Part shown: positions 45,122-52,786 of the stretch, one piece after another
How positions within the stretch are numbered: the stretch's first letter is position 1
Layout: each line of letters begins with the position of its first letter
Source of the DNA: Candidatus Heimdallarchaeota archaeon
Lineage (GTDB): Archaea > Asgardarchaeota > Heimdallarchaeia > JABLTI01
Assembly: GCA_019894765.1 (NCBI GenBank)
Contig: JAGXNT010000049.1
Span: 24,353-88,352 of the forward strand
Direction of reading: 5' to 3'
DNA: 64,000 bases
The notes under the pieces: model-generated
Told to the model about the DNA's origin: nothing
The model's database searches: none
The model's input: only the letters and a program-made list of their open reading frames with translations
Translations under genes and position numbers: made by a program

Positions 45122-45129
45122 ACAACCCA

Positions 45130-45567
45130 TTGAGTAAAAGAAAAATAAAAGTTGAAATGAGTGACGAAGAAGATAATAAAGTCACAATAACTTTTGAAGG
45201 AACTTTAGACGAGAAAAGTTTAAAGAATTTAGTTGTCTCAGCCAATAACATATTAGGAAAGAATCGTGGTTCTTTAGAAGATTCACCTGATATCCCAATG
45301 GAAGAAGCATTAGATATGCCAGTTTTTGATCGAGTTAAACTTCTAATCTCAACAGCATATGGTACAGGAGCCTTATTTACAACAAATGATATTTGTGATT
45401 CTTATCAGGACCTATTCAATACCAAGTTAAAAATAACAACTGGAAGCACATATTTAGCAAGATTATATGAAGTTGGATTCCTAACTCGAAGTGGTAATAG
45501 AAACGAACGAAAATATCAATTAAAGAGAGAAATTCGAGAGAAACTTCCGAAATTAATAACTCAATAA
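45130..45567 (+). CDS. Winged-helix regulator
   Basis: The 145-residue protein has a basic/acidic N-terminus (about 1-55) and a C-terminal winged helix (about 65-140) with ALFTTNDICDSYQDLFNTKL and a TGSTYLARLYEVGFLTR recognition helix and wing. It starts with TTG, with TGGAG nine bases upstream. That GGAG lies in one arm of an inverted repeat. The gene follows the repeat-rich intergenic region, which it may bind. It is convergent, one base apart from the next winged-helix gene. The target is unknown. Confidence 0.7.
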   Translation: MSKRKIKVEMSDEEDNKVTITFEGTLDEKSLKNLVVSANNILGKNRGSLEDSPDIPMEEALDMPVFDRVKLLISTAYGTGALFTTNDICDSYQDLFNTKLKITTGSTYLARLYEVGFLTRSGNRNERKYQLKREIREKLPKLITQ

Positions 45568-45568
45568 A

Positions 45569-45877
45569 TTACAGATCATAATTGATATTATTAGCAATTT
45601 CAATTTCTTTTTGGAATAAATCACCAAGAGATTCAAACACTTTCTTACCAAAATCAGATAAATAAACAATTCCAGGAGCATTTTCAATTAAACTTGCTTT
45701 ACCGAATTCCTGCACGTATCTCGAGATAGTAATACTAGAAAACCCGGTCCAGTCAGCTAATTCATTTCGAGTACAAAAATCACTTTTTGAAATAAGAGTA
45801 AAGATTAACCTAGAGCTATAAGTACTAAAACAATTCTTCGTAATATTGACAAGTAGTAACTCTTGAATCATAGTCAT
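45569..45877 (-). CDS. Small winged-helix regulator
   Basis: The 102-residue protein has a winged helix (about 25-85) with CTRNELADWTGFSSITISRYVQEFGKASLI and a VYLSDFGKKVFESL wing-end. The fold is typical of MarR/ArsR-like archaeal regulators. It is tail-to-tail with the winged-helix gene at 45130, which may be a paired regulator. No metal or ligand site is seen. Confidence 0.7.
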   Translation of the reverse strand: MTMIQELLLVNITKNCFSTYSSRLIFTLISKSDFCTRNELADWTGFSSITISRYVQEFGKASLIENAPGIVYLSDFGKKVFESLGDLFQKEIEIANNINYDL

Positions 45878-45926
45878 CTAAAATACATCTAAAATTTAGG
45901 AATAAAAACTCAACAATAATAATAGA

Positions 45927-47537
45927 TTAAGCCAAAATAGTAGCAAAAATATCAGTTAAATCACTAATGTTATCCTCGGAAATAGTAAAACCAAAGGTTT
46001 TGATCTTAGTTTTTAGTTTTGATAACAAATTGCTTTCTTTCTCCAATCTAATGAATTCTTTAATTTCACCAAGTAATATTATCTCTTGAAATGATCTCGT
46101 CTTAACTAAATCAATACTGTCAAAGATGATTTCCTGTAATTTTTCCTTGGAGATACTCTTTACCAACACAGATTGTGTTAACGGATAAATATCACTAACT
46201 TCAATTGGTACAAGGCCAAAATATGGCGCCACAAACCAAATTTCAAAATTCTTCAATATATCCGGTTGTTCGGAAATAAAATTCTTAATAACTTTGTAAA
46301 TTTCATATGTTTCTTTAATCTCATCATTCAATAAAGAAATCAGTAAAAGCTTCTTCCTTTTTGAAGCCGTTAGATTTTTTAGACGATTTTTATGTAGAAT
46401 AATTTCGGGTCTATTCAAATCGGATTCAGAAGTAAATAAGATACCCTTTTTCTTGGTAGAAGTTGAATTCTTAGCTAAATACCTCGAGTATTCCTGTAAT
46501 CGATTAAAACCTCTTCTCAAACTTGGGTGAACACGAGATCTACTCTCGAGTAAATTCCAAAAGGTTCCTGAGGAAATTGCACTTCTGATATTTTTTATCT
46601 CGGTTTGACAAACATACAAATTATGGGCAGCCAGTAATTTTTTCCTCTCAAGTTTCTTCTGCTTCAAAACGTCTTTTGGATTATTGTTTGAACAAATAGG
46701 ACAATTACAAGGAAATTCGTTAAGGTCAGCTAATTGGTAAGTATAATTATTAGTCATATACCGATCATCTTGAGCATACAAAGCATAAGCAGCGGAATCA
46801 AAAGTATCGCACCCAGCAGCAACGATCAGTGGAAACATAGAGGGGTGGCCAGCACCAAATAAATGGACAGGTTTCGCTGGATTAAGAATTTGTTTAGCTG
46901 TAAGAATGATATCAATTAAAGTGTCATATTTGTAATCGTTCATTAATTCAACAACGCTACCAATAGCGAACATACTGAAAGAATCCACTTTGTTAGTTTC
47001 AATGGCAGTCTTCTCTACCAAATCAAGATATTTTCCGCCTTGAATAGGACCTACCCAGGAAGTTTTTGGGGACTTAATCAATGAAGGAACATTTTGACTT
47101 CGCAAAATAGTTTCATGAATTTTTGCTTTTGCAACATCATATGAGTCTTTTTTAGAAATTGGGAGATCCAAAGGAACAGCAAAATCGGAACCAATTGATT
47201 CTTGATATTCAATGACGCTTTCAGGAGTTAAATCAATCTCACCATAAACAAGTGATTGAAATGCTCCGGAATCGGTCATAATTGGACCTTGAAAATTAGT
47301 AAGTTCATGGAGATTAATCTTCTTATCTGAGAATCTTCTCCTCAAAATATATGAACTGGTAATAATAAAATCAACAGCGAACTTAGATTGGAAAACCGAA
47401 ACATCAACAAGATTCTTCGTTACTTCTGGATGAACTACAGGAACAAAAGCAGGAGTTCTAATCTCGCCTTTTTTGGAAAGAATGATTCCATTTCTCCCTA
47501 GTAAATCACTATCTAATATTTCAAACAAAATAGTCAC
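45927..47537 (-). CDS. tgtA: tRNA-guanine(15) transglycosylase (archaeosine)
   Basis: The 536-residue protein is an archaeosine TGT, which exchanges guanine 15 of archaeal tRNA for preQ0. The TIM-barrel core shows MTDSGAFQS near 90, SWVGPIQGG near 160, the GAGHPSMFPLIVAAGCDTFDSAAYALYAQ nucleophile stretch near 230-258, and a zinc site of CNCPIC plus the later His of AAHN. The C-terminal half (about 350-536) covers the C1/C2-like domains. No PUA domain is visible. A separate PUA protein may be needed. The gene lies upstream of nothing obvious, downstream of the Sm-like gene. Confidence 0.92.
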   Translation of the reverse strand: MTILFEILDSDLLGRNGIILSKKGEIRTPAFVPVVHPEVTKNLVDVSVFQSKFAVDFIITSSYILRRRFSDKKINLHELTNFQGPIMTDSGAFQSLVYGEIDLTPESVIEYQESIGSDFAVPLDLPISKKDSYDVAKAKIHETILRSQNVPSLIKSPKTSWVGPIQGGKYLDLVEKTAIETNKVDSFSMFAIGSVVELMNDYKYDTLIDIILTAKQILNPAKPVHLFGAGHPSMFPLIVAAGCDTFDSAAYALYAQDDRYMTNNYTYQLADLNEFPCNCPICSNNNPKDVLKQKKLERKKLLAAHNLYVCQTEIKNIRSAISSGTFWNLLESRSRVHPSLRRGFNRLQEYSRYLAKNSTSTKKKGILFTSESDLNRPEIILHKNRLKNLTASKRKKLLLISLLNDEIKETYEIYKVIKNFISEQPDILKNFEIWFVAPYFGLVPIEVSDIYPLTQSVLVKSISKEKLQEIIFDSIDLVKTRSFQEIILLGEIKEFIRLEKESNLLSKLKTKIKTFGFTISEDNISDLTDIFATILA

Positions 47538-47576
47538 CAGAAGTTAAAATAAAATTTGGAAGAAGATGAAGATAAA

Positions 47577-48029
47577 TTATTCTTCTTTTTCTTCTTCTTC
47601 AGCTAAGTTTTCCATGAATTGTTCAAAAACAACTCTCACTCTATCAGCTACAGGACCAGTGCCTTCAACACCTTTCTCAGTCACCTTGACTTTATTCAGA
47701 ACTTGAATCATGCGAGCATCTTCAAATAATTTAACATCTGCCTCAAGTAAATTCAATCGTTCCTGTAATTCGGTGGCAAGACCTTGAAGGTCAAAAGGTT
47801 GTTCAGAAATCAAAATTTCAGAAATAATAGGTCCTCTAAGAAAAACTTTGAAGTAAGAATTCTTTCCTTCCTTAACGTTTGATAAGCATAAATCAAAGGT
47901 ATCGGGATTCCAGGCTTTTAACAAACCATTGAAGCTTTTCTCAGTAGTAGTAACAACTGTGATATATTTTCCTTTTAAATCGGCTAATTCTTTATTGAAA
48001 ACCCATTTTGGTGTTGTGGTAGTAGACAT
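47577..48029 (-). CDS. Sm/Lsm-like RNA-binding protein with acidic tail
   Basis: The 150-residue protein has an N-terminal Sm-like fold (about 15-80): LKGKYITVVTTTEKSFNGLLKAWNPDTFDLCLSNV is the Sm1 motif and VFLRGPIISEILI the Sm2 motif. Residues about 85-150 form helices ending in an EEEEKEE acidic tail. Sm proteins ring-assemble on U-rich RNA. The extended C-terminus is unlike the short canonical archaeal Lsm (about 75-90 residues). It lies next to tgtA on the same strand. AGGAAAGAGA precedes the ATG. Confidence 0.75.
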   Translation of the reverse strand: MSTTTTPKWVFNKELADLKGKYITVVTTTEKSFNGLLKAWNPDTFDLCLSNVKEGKNSYFKVFLRGPIISEILISEQPFDLQGLATELQERLNLLEADVKLFEDARMIQVLNKVKVTEKGVEGTGPVADRVRVVFEQFMENLAEEEEKEE

Positions 48030-48133
48030 TACAAATCTCTTTCCTATGTTCTAGTTCGAAGAAATTTTCTTCTAGGTTAAAAAAAATTCGGTCGCTTCCT
48101 TTTAAAATTGAAGAAGGAAGCCTAAATATTAGA

Positions 48134-48838
48134 TTATTTGAAAAGATAATCCTCATTACTTGCCTTTTCAACTAAAACTCTTTGCCCACATTTAGGACAA
48201 GAATTCCAGGCAGAATTCAGATCATAACCACATCTTTTACAATAGGAGTTAGAGAGTTCCTCGGTTTTGTAATCATCGTAATCATAGACTTGTTTCTCTC
48301 GAGAGTATTCTTTCTCTTGTGGGTATTCTTTTCGCTGGAATAGTGAATCCTCAAATTGACTCTCTCGAGGATCATCAAAGAAATCATCATCATCGAATTG
48401 AGGACGTTCAACTTTTTCAGGTTCATTATAGAGTTTTGAACTATCTGAAATGTTTCCTTCAAACAAATCATGATTATTTGGTTGTATAAAATCGCGCCTA
48501 GTAGGCTCTTTCCTATATTCAGATAAGGGTTCTCGCTCTTGCATGGGACGAGCTAGAGGGGGTTCATAACCGTAACTATCATCTCGAGTATCTTGAGTTT
48601 TTTGCAATTTTAGGAATTCAACAAGAGCAACTCGTTTCTCACAAGCAGTTGCTAAAGGACACTTATTCCCATTTAAGTTAGAAATTGAAGAAATTTGTTC
48701 ACCATCAATAGTTAAACCGTCTCTGTTTAAATGAATTCTAATACCATGGCGACGCATAATGCTAATTAAATCGTTCACAGAGAAAATCTGGCCATTAAGT
48801 ACAAAAATTCCATCAGGGTTATCCTCGTAGTTAATCAT
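48134..48838 (-). CDS. Zn-ribbon protein with disordered middle
   Basis: The 234-residue protein has an N-terminal folded domain (about 1-75) with GIFVLNGQIFSVNDLI and a CPLATACEK patch. A long Asp/Glu/Arg/Tyr-rich disordered linker (about 80-195) and a C-terminal double-Cys zinc ribbon (YCKRCGYDLN and CPKCGQRV) follow. No family is recognised for the N-terminal domain. Zinc ribbons of this type (zinc-ribbon_2) bind nucleic acid or partner proteins. It reads towards the Sm-like and tgtA genes. Several CTCGAG sites fall within it. Confidence 0.6.
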   Translation of the reverse strand: MINYEDNPDGIFVLNGQIFSVNDLISIMRRHGIRIHLNRDGLTIDGEQISSISNLNGNKCPLATACEKRVALVEFLKLQKTQDTRDDSYGYEPPLARPMQEREPLSEYRKEPTRRDFIQPNNHDLFEGNISDSSKLYNEPEKVERPQFDDDDFFDDPRESQFEDSLFQRKEYPQEKEYSREKQVYDYDDYKTEELSNSYCKRCGYDLNSAWNSCPKCGQRVLVEKASNEDYLFK

Positions 48839-49020
48839 AGGGAAACACCACTACAAACGATAATTCGAGGAAGTTATACATAAAAATGCGGTATTTCCAG
48901 ATGTTATCTTAATATTCCCACCAACCATACGTTTAGTATTTAAATTAAAGATATTTTGATTTCTTAACAAAAGATTAAAAAGAGTCAGTAATAGCAAACA
49001 TATTGACCCAAACAAAAAAG

Positions 49021-49106
49021 GCGGGGGTAGCCAAGCGGTCAAAGGCGTAGGGATGAGGACCCTATCTTGTAGGAGTTCGCGCGTTCAAATCGCGTCCCCC
49101 GCACCA
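49021..49106 (+). tRNA. tRNA-Leu (GAG)
   Basis: A complete cloverleaf with acceptor GCGGGGG/CCCCCGC and anticodon arm TAGGG-ATGAGGA-CCCTA gives GAG at 34-36. It has a long variable arm and a T arm with GTTCAAATC. Discriminator A and encoded CCA (49104-49106) are present. There is no intron. Confidence 0.93.
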
Positions 49107-49170
49107 GTTCTTTCTATGAATTAACAATTTCGTTTAGATAATTATTTATACATAAATAGCAAGAGATTAT

Positions 49171-49500
49171 TTGATTAATTTGACAGACGATAAAAGTTAT
49201 AGACGTAGAGGTTCCGGCGGCGGGATGAGTTTAGTCACATTAACCTGGGTAATTCTCCTTATATTGAAATTAGCAGGACCACTCGCCCATATGAAATGGT
49301 ATTGGGTATTCTCTCCCATTTGGATTAGTGCAGGCTTAGGAATTTTATTCCTAATTATCATCGGTTTTATTTTATTCGCCGCAGTAATTGGAATAATAGG
49401 TGCAAGCTCAGGAGCTGTTGTTGGAATTAAAAATTGGTTCAGTAAGCAAGAGCAGAAAGACGTAATCGACGTTCAGAAAGACGATAACGACGATCAGTAA
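49171..49500 (+). CDS. Small membrane protein, unknown
   Basis: The 109-residue protein has a short basic and glycine-rich N-terminus (RRRGSGGGM). Two membrane helices follow (about 22-45 and 50-78), then a charged tail ending in Asp/Gln. Glycine-rich loops in the second helix are noticeable. It starts with TTG at 49171 (an alternative TTG is nine bases on). No family is recognised. It follows tRNA-Leu by 64 bp. It is probably a small inner-membrane protein. Confidence 0.6.
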   Translation: MINLTDDKSYRRRGSGGGMSLVTLTWVILLILKLAGPLAHMKWYWVFSPIWISAGLGILFLIIIGFILFAAVIGIIGASSGAVVGIKNWFSKQEQKDVIDVQKDDNDDQ

Positions 49501-49684
49501 AATAAGCAAACATTTCAACCAATAAAAATTCCATATATTTCTTTTTTTTTTCCAGCTTTTACTGAATCAAAAAAAGTAACATCAAATTGTTCCTCCCACT
49601 CCAGTTTTATCTCGAGTAAGAAGACCTAATAACAACTAATTTTGAAAAAACTGAAAAAAATAAATAAAAAAAGAAAAAGAAAAG

Positions 49685-50410
49685 CTATTTCTTTCTTCCT
49701 CTTTTACGACCAGATTGCCTGGCTGCTATTAACCCAACTTTTGCACCGGGAGGAGCATTTCTGGAAACTGTTCGTGTGCCGCTTCCACCACCGTGAGGAT
49801 GGCTGACAGCGTTCATGGTAGTTCCTCGTACTCTTGGATACTTGTGTCCTTTTGCTTTCAAATGATGATACTTTGCTCCTGCTTTGAGGAATGGCTTTTC
49901 AGTTCTTCCTCCTCCAGCAACAACACCAATTGTCGCTCGAGATCTTGGATTAAAGGGTTTCAAAACACCGCTTGGCATCTGACAAATAACTTTCATTCTA
50001 CTATGTGATACAACAGTAGCAAATGCACCTGATGATCGGACCATAGCTCCACCATCTCCTGGTCTTAATTCAATATTATGAACATAAGTACCATCGGGGA
50101 CGTTTTTGAGCGGTTTAATGGTTCCTAATTTAATTGGTGCACTTGGGCCATGGAATATTTTTTGACCAACTCTTATACCTTCAGGTGCTAAGAGTAGATG
50201 TTTGTTTCCGCCTTGATCTCTTACTTCCATAACGGGGGCTCCTCTACCAGGATCATGCATGAGAGTAAGAACTAGAAGTTCTCTTATATCTTTCTTGTAG
50301 TCTTCAGCGGATAATTGTGGATATTTTACTGGTCCTTTGCTTTTGTGGGAGCTTGCTCTAAATTGTGAGCCACCACGACCACGTCTTTGTACTAATATTC
50401 GTTTACCCAT
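49685..50410 (-). CDS. rpl2: Large subunit ribosomal protein uL2
   Basis: The 241-residue protein is archaeal uL2 (L2/L8), full length. It has the KSKGPVKYPQLSAEDY start, PGRGAPVMEVRD, GDGGAMVRSSGAFATVVSH, and the C-terminal GTTMNAVSHPHGGGSGTRTVSRNAPPGAKVGLIAARQSGRK. It is the last gene of the uL3-uL4-uL23-uL2 operon, with 13 bp between uL23 and uL2. The rest of the usual S10 cluster (uS19, uL22, uS3...) does not follow. The stop is followed by an A/T-rich tail without a clear hairpin. Confidence 0.97.
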   Translation of the reverse strand: MGKRILVQRRGRGGSQFRASSHKSKGPVKYPQLSAEDYKKDIRELLVLTLMHDPGRGAPVMEVRDQGGNKHLLLAPEGIRVGQKIFHGPSAPIKLGTIKPLKNVPDGTYVHNIELRPGDGGAMVRSSGAFATVVSHSRMKVICQMPSGVLKPFNPRSRATIGVVAGGGRTEKPFLKAGAKYHHLKAKGHKYPRVRGTTMNAVSHPHGGGSGTRTVSRNAPPGAKVGLIAARQSGRKRGRKK

Positions 50411-50423
50411 TTGTCTACCACCT

Positions 50424-50693
50424 TTACATTAATCCAAGCGCAGTGGCAAGATCGACTGCACTATTTGTTGGGTGTAATTTTACAATTGCTTTTTTCTTGC
50501 CGGAAGGTGTGATCATAGTATTTACTTTTACAACCTTCACGTTGTAAAGCTTCTCAATTGCCCTTTTGATTGTAGGTTTGTTTGCTTTCTTGTGAACAAT
50601 AAAAGCAAGTTTGTTTTGACTTTCAATCATCTCGAAAATTCTTTCACTACTGAAAGGTGAGATAATAATTTCGTAGTAATTTTCTTCACTCAT
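50424..50693 (-). CDS. rpl23: Large subunit ribosomal protein uL23
   Basis: The 89-residue protein is archaeal uL23. After EIIISPFSSERIFEMIES it has the signature NKLAFIVHKKANKPTIKRAIEKLY, then VKVNTMITPSGKKKAIVKL. It is at the polypeptide exit tunnel. It is in the same operon with uL4 upstream and uL2 downstream, with 13-bp gaps. Confidence 0.96.
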   Translation of the reverse strand: MSEENYYEIIISPFSSERIFEMIESQNKLAFIVHKKANKPTIKRAIEKLYNVKVVKVNTMITPSGKKKAIVKLHPTNSAVDLATALGLM

Positions 50694-50706
50694 TAGTTTT
50701 CATCTC

Positions 50707-51516
50707 CTACTTAGTTGCGGGTGCCTTAACTTTAGAAGGATAAATAACATTGATTTCTTTCAATGCTTTCTCCATCCAAACAGTTAATCTTCCAGGATGT
50801 GTACCAGGGGCAAGCATTTCTGCATTCAAATACTTTACATGCACTACTTCAACACCAGGAAGGTTTCTAACAGCATTGCAAAAGTTAGACTTTCTATCAA
50901 CAACGAAGAGAGGTCCAACAGGTCTTCGGTATTTCCTACCACGACCTTTTCCTTTGCCAGCTCTAATTTTTCTACCATCCTTTGCTCTGTTGATGTCATT
51001 AATCAAACCAATTTTCGTAAGCAATTCAACAGCATCTTTGGTTTTTACTACCTTATCATGTATTTCATCTTCAAAAATGATAGGTAATAATTCAAAGCTA
51101 TCTGCTTGATGACCTCGTTCAATTACAAGGTCTTTTTGGGAAGTTGCAGCAATAGCACTTCGTATGGCTAATCTGCGTTCTTTTTTGTTAATGTTCTCAA
51201 CGATCTTTTTCTCAGCTTTCGGTGGATGAGCTACTCGCCCACCAACTGTATAGTTAACAAGAGCACCCCTTTGGGAGTGATGTGTTCTTCGACCGTGACT
51301 TCTGGGAGTTCTCGCAGCACCTCTACCGGTACCCCAAGTTGTAGCAACCATCCAACCAGCTTGGAATTTTGTTCCTTTTGGTTGTCTTTTTGTGCTCTGA
51401 ACAGCTAAAACTGCTCTACGAATTAAATCGGGGCGATAGGGTGTATCAAATACTCCAGGTAAGTCTACTCGAGTCTTCTTTGCTAAACCGATTGCACCAT
51501 AAATCTTTGCTTTCAT
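50707..51516 (-). CDS. rpl4: Large subunit ribosomal protein uL4
   Basis: The 269-residue protein is archaeal uL4 (L4/L1e). It has TWGTGRGAARTPRSHGRRTHHSQRGALVNYTVGGRVAHPP near residues 57-97 and AGKGKGRGRKYRRPVGPLFVV near 190-210. uL4 in other organisms can regulate its own operon. Here it lies second, 14 bp after uL3. Confidence 0.96.
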   Translation of the reverse strand: MKAKIYGAIGLAKKTRVDLPGVFDTPYRPDLIRRAVLAVQSTKRQPKGTKFQAGWMVATTWGTGRGAARTPRSHGRRTHHSQRGALVNYTVGGRVAHPPKAEKKIVENINKKERRLAIRSAIAATSQKDLVIERGHQADSFELLPIIFEDEIHDKVVKTKDAVELLTKIGLINDINRAKDGRKIRAGKGKGRGRKYRRPVGPLFVVDRKSNFCNAVRNLPGVEVVHVKYLNAEMLAPGTHPGRLTVWMEKALKEINVIYPSKVKAPATK

Positions 51517-51530
51517 GTTTTTGCGTCCTC

Positions 51531-52526
51531 CTACATCTTACTTGTTAATGAAATTGCTAGAATCTCCGGAGCAGAAGTCTTGTTCTTACCTCGGATTGGG
51601 TTTCTCAATGTAATCATTCGTTTGGCAGGTCCTTGAACACTACCTTTCATTAGGACATAGTCGTTGTTAACAAAACCATACCGTTTGAAACCTCCAGCAG
51701 GAGTTATGTTCTCCTCTTTGGTTCCAACTTTAAGGATGAGTTTGTTGTACTCTGTGCGTTGATGATACCCATGTTGACCTTGATGAGCAACTGTATACAT
51801 TGTACGAGCGGGACGCCAAGGGCCTAGTGCACCTGGTTTACGCTTAACACCTCTTGTCTTGCGAGACAAGATCTTGATCCCGAACCTTTTAACAGGTCCT
51901 TGGATACCTTTACCTTTTGTCACACCAATGGTGTCTACAAATTCGCCTGTTTCGAAAACAGCATCAATAGTGACTGTTTTCCCTAATAGTGATTTCGCAA
52001 ACTCAAAACCTTCCTTGATATCTTTGCAACCCACTTTTATCTCGAGGATATCGGGTTTCTTACGAGGAAGTTTTGCATCTTTAGGATTCGTGATTACTAT
52101 AGCTCTCAATTCATAAATTGACCCAAGACGCTCTTGTAGGGTTTTTAGGTGTGAAGCGGCTTTGTATTTTTTAGGTATTATCATTTTCCTTTCCAATTCA
52201 GGAGGGAGGTCCTTAATCATTGCTTCTGCAGCGATTTGAAGACCAGTAGGAGTGTACTGATAACCCCTGATGCCGATCACTTTGAGAGGAGGGCATTCCA
52301 AAACAGTCACAGGAACAATGCGTTCTTGATTGAACATCGGACTGTTTTTACGATTCTCAATAACGGTTATGTGCGTCATGCCGGCTTTGAAACCTGCGAA
52401 TCCTAGGAGTTTGGGTTCACCATCCCATGTAGGCCAGGAACGAATTTTTCCCTTCTGAGTCTTAGAACGGACTCTTCTGAAGGAAAGGGAACCTTGATGT
52501 GGGGCGTTTCTTTTTCGATGACCCAT
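51531..52526 (-). CDS. rpl3: Large subunit ribosomal protein uL3
   Basis: The protein of 331 residues is archaeal uL3. It opens MGHRKRNAPHQGSLSFRRVR, the normal archaeal start, and has GFKAGMTH, VTKGKGIQGPVKRFG and GALGPWRPARTMYTVAHQGQHGYHQRTEYNK. I chose the ATG at 52526 because GGAGA lies nine bases upstream and the homologous start is there. An in-frame ATG 48 bases further up adds 16 residues encoded by leader hairpin sequence. It is the first gene of the operon. The hairpin abuts the ribosome-binding site. Confidence 0.96.
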   Translation of the reverse strand: MGHRKRNAPHQGSLSFRRVRSKTQKGKIRSWPTWDGEPKLLGFAGFKAGMTHITVIENRKNSPMFNQERIVPVTVLECPPLKVIGIRGYQYTPTGLQIAAEAMIKDLPPELERKMIIPKKYKAASHLKTLQERLGSIYELRAIVITNPKDAKLPRKKPDILEIKVGCKDIKEGFEFAKSLLGKTVTIDAVFETGEFVDTIGVTKGKGIQGPVKRFGIKILSRKTRGVKRKPGALGPWRPARTMYTVAHQGQHGYHQRTEYNKLILKVGTKEENITPAGGFKRYGFVNNDYVLMKGSVQGPAKRMITLRNPIRGKNKTSAPEILAISLTSKM

Positions 52527-52539
52527 TTTTTTTGTTTCT

Positions 52540-52559
52540 CCAATCGTTTTTTCGATTGG
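52540..52559 (-). promoter_or_regulatory. Leader hairpin abutting the uL3 ribosome-binding site
   Basis: CCAATCG and CGATTGG form a seven-pair stem around six A on the minus strand. The 3' arm runs directly into GGAG, the ribosome-binding site of uL3. A second small stem GGCTTT/AAAGCC lies immediately upstream (about 52558-52572). This may control translation of the operon. Confidence 0.5.
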
Positions 52560-52581
52560 CTTTTTCAAAGCCAAATTGGAC

Positions 52582-52599
52582 GTCTTACTTTTATAAGAC
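52582..52599 (-). promoter_or_regulatory. TATA box of the uL3 operon within an inverted repeat
   Basis: On the minus strand GTCTTATAAAAGTAAGAC holds TATA-like TTATAAAAG inside the arms GTCTTA/TAAGAC. It lies about 60 bp upstream of the uL3 ATG, placing the start near 52570 with a leader of about 45 bases. Confidence 0.5.
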
Positions 52600-52786
52600 C
52601 CAATTATCCGATAATTGAATATGATAGTCTCACATTCATTTATCAGTGGAGTTTTGCCTATTCTTTCACTATTTTAATTTTGTCATTATTTGCAACTAAT
52701 ACTTCCTTTAAAAAGCAAATAATCAATTTGTGTTCAATTTCAATGCAAAATTTTTCTTTTATATCAAAGAAACTAGAATAAATTTA

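Larger units (their letters stand above)
44113..45129. other. 1-kb intergenic region rich in repeats and operators
   Basis: The gap separates the GTPase operon from a winged-helix gene and has no credible gene. It holds a 17-bp tandem repeat array (44251-44357), an 11-bp inverted repeat with palindrome (44554-44597), further GTGAAC sites at about 44604-44618 and 44738-44746, and a pair of 14-bp inverted repeats (44971-44984, 45108-45121). It is AT-rich and could be an operator region or an origin. Confidence 0.5.
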
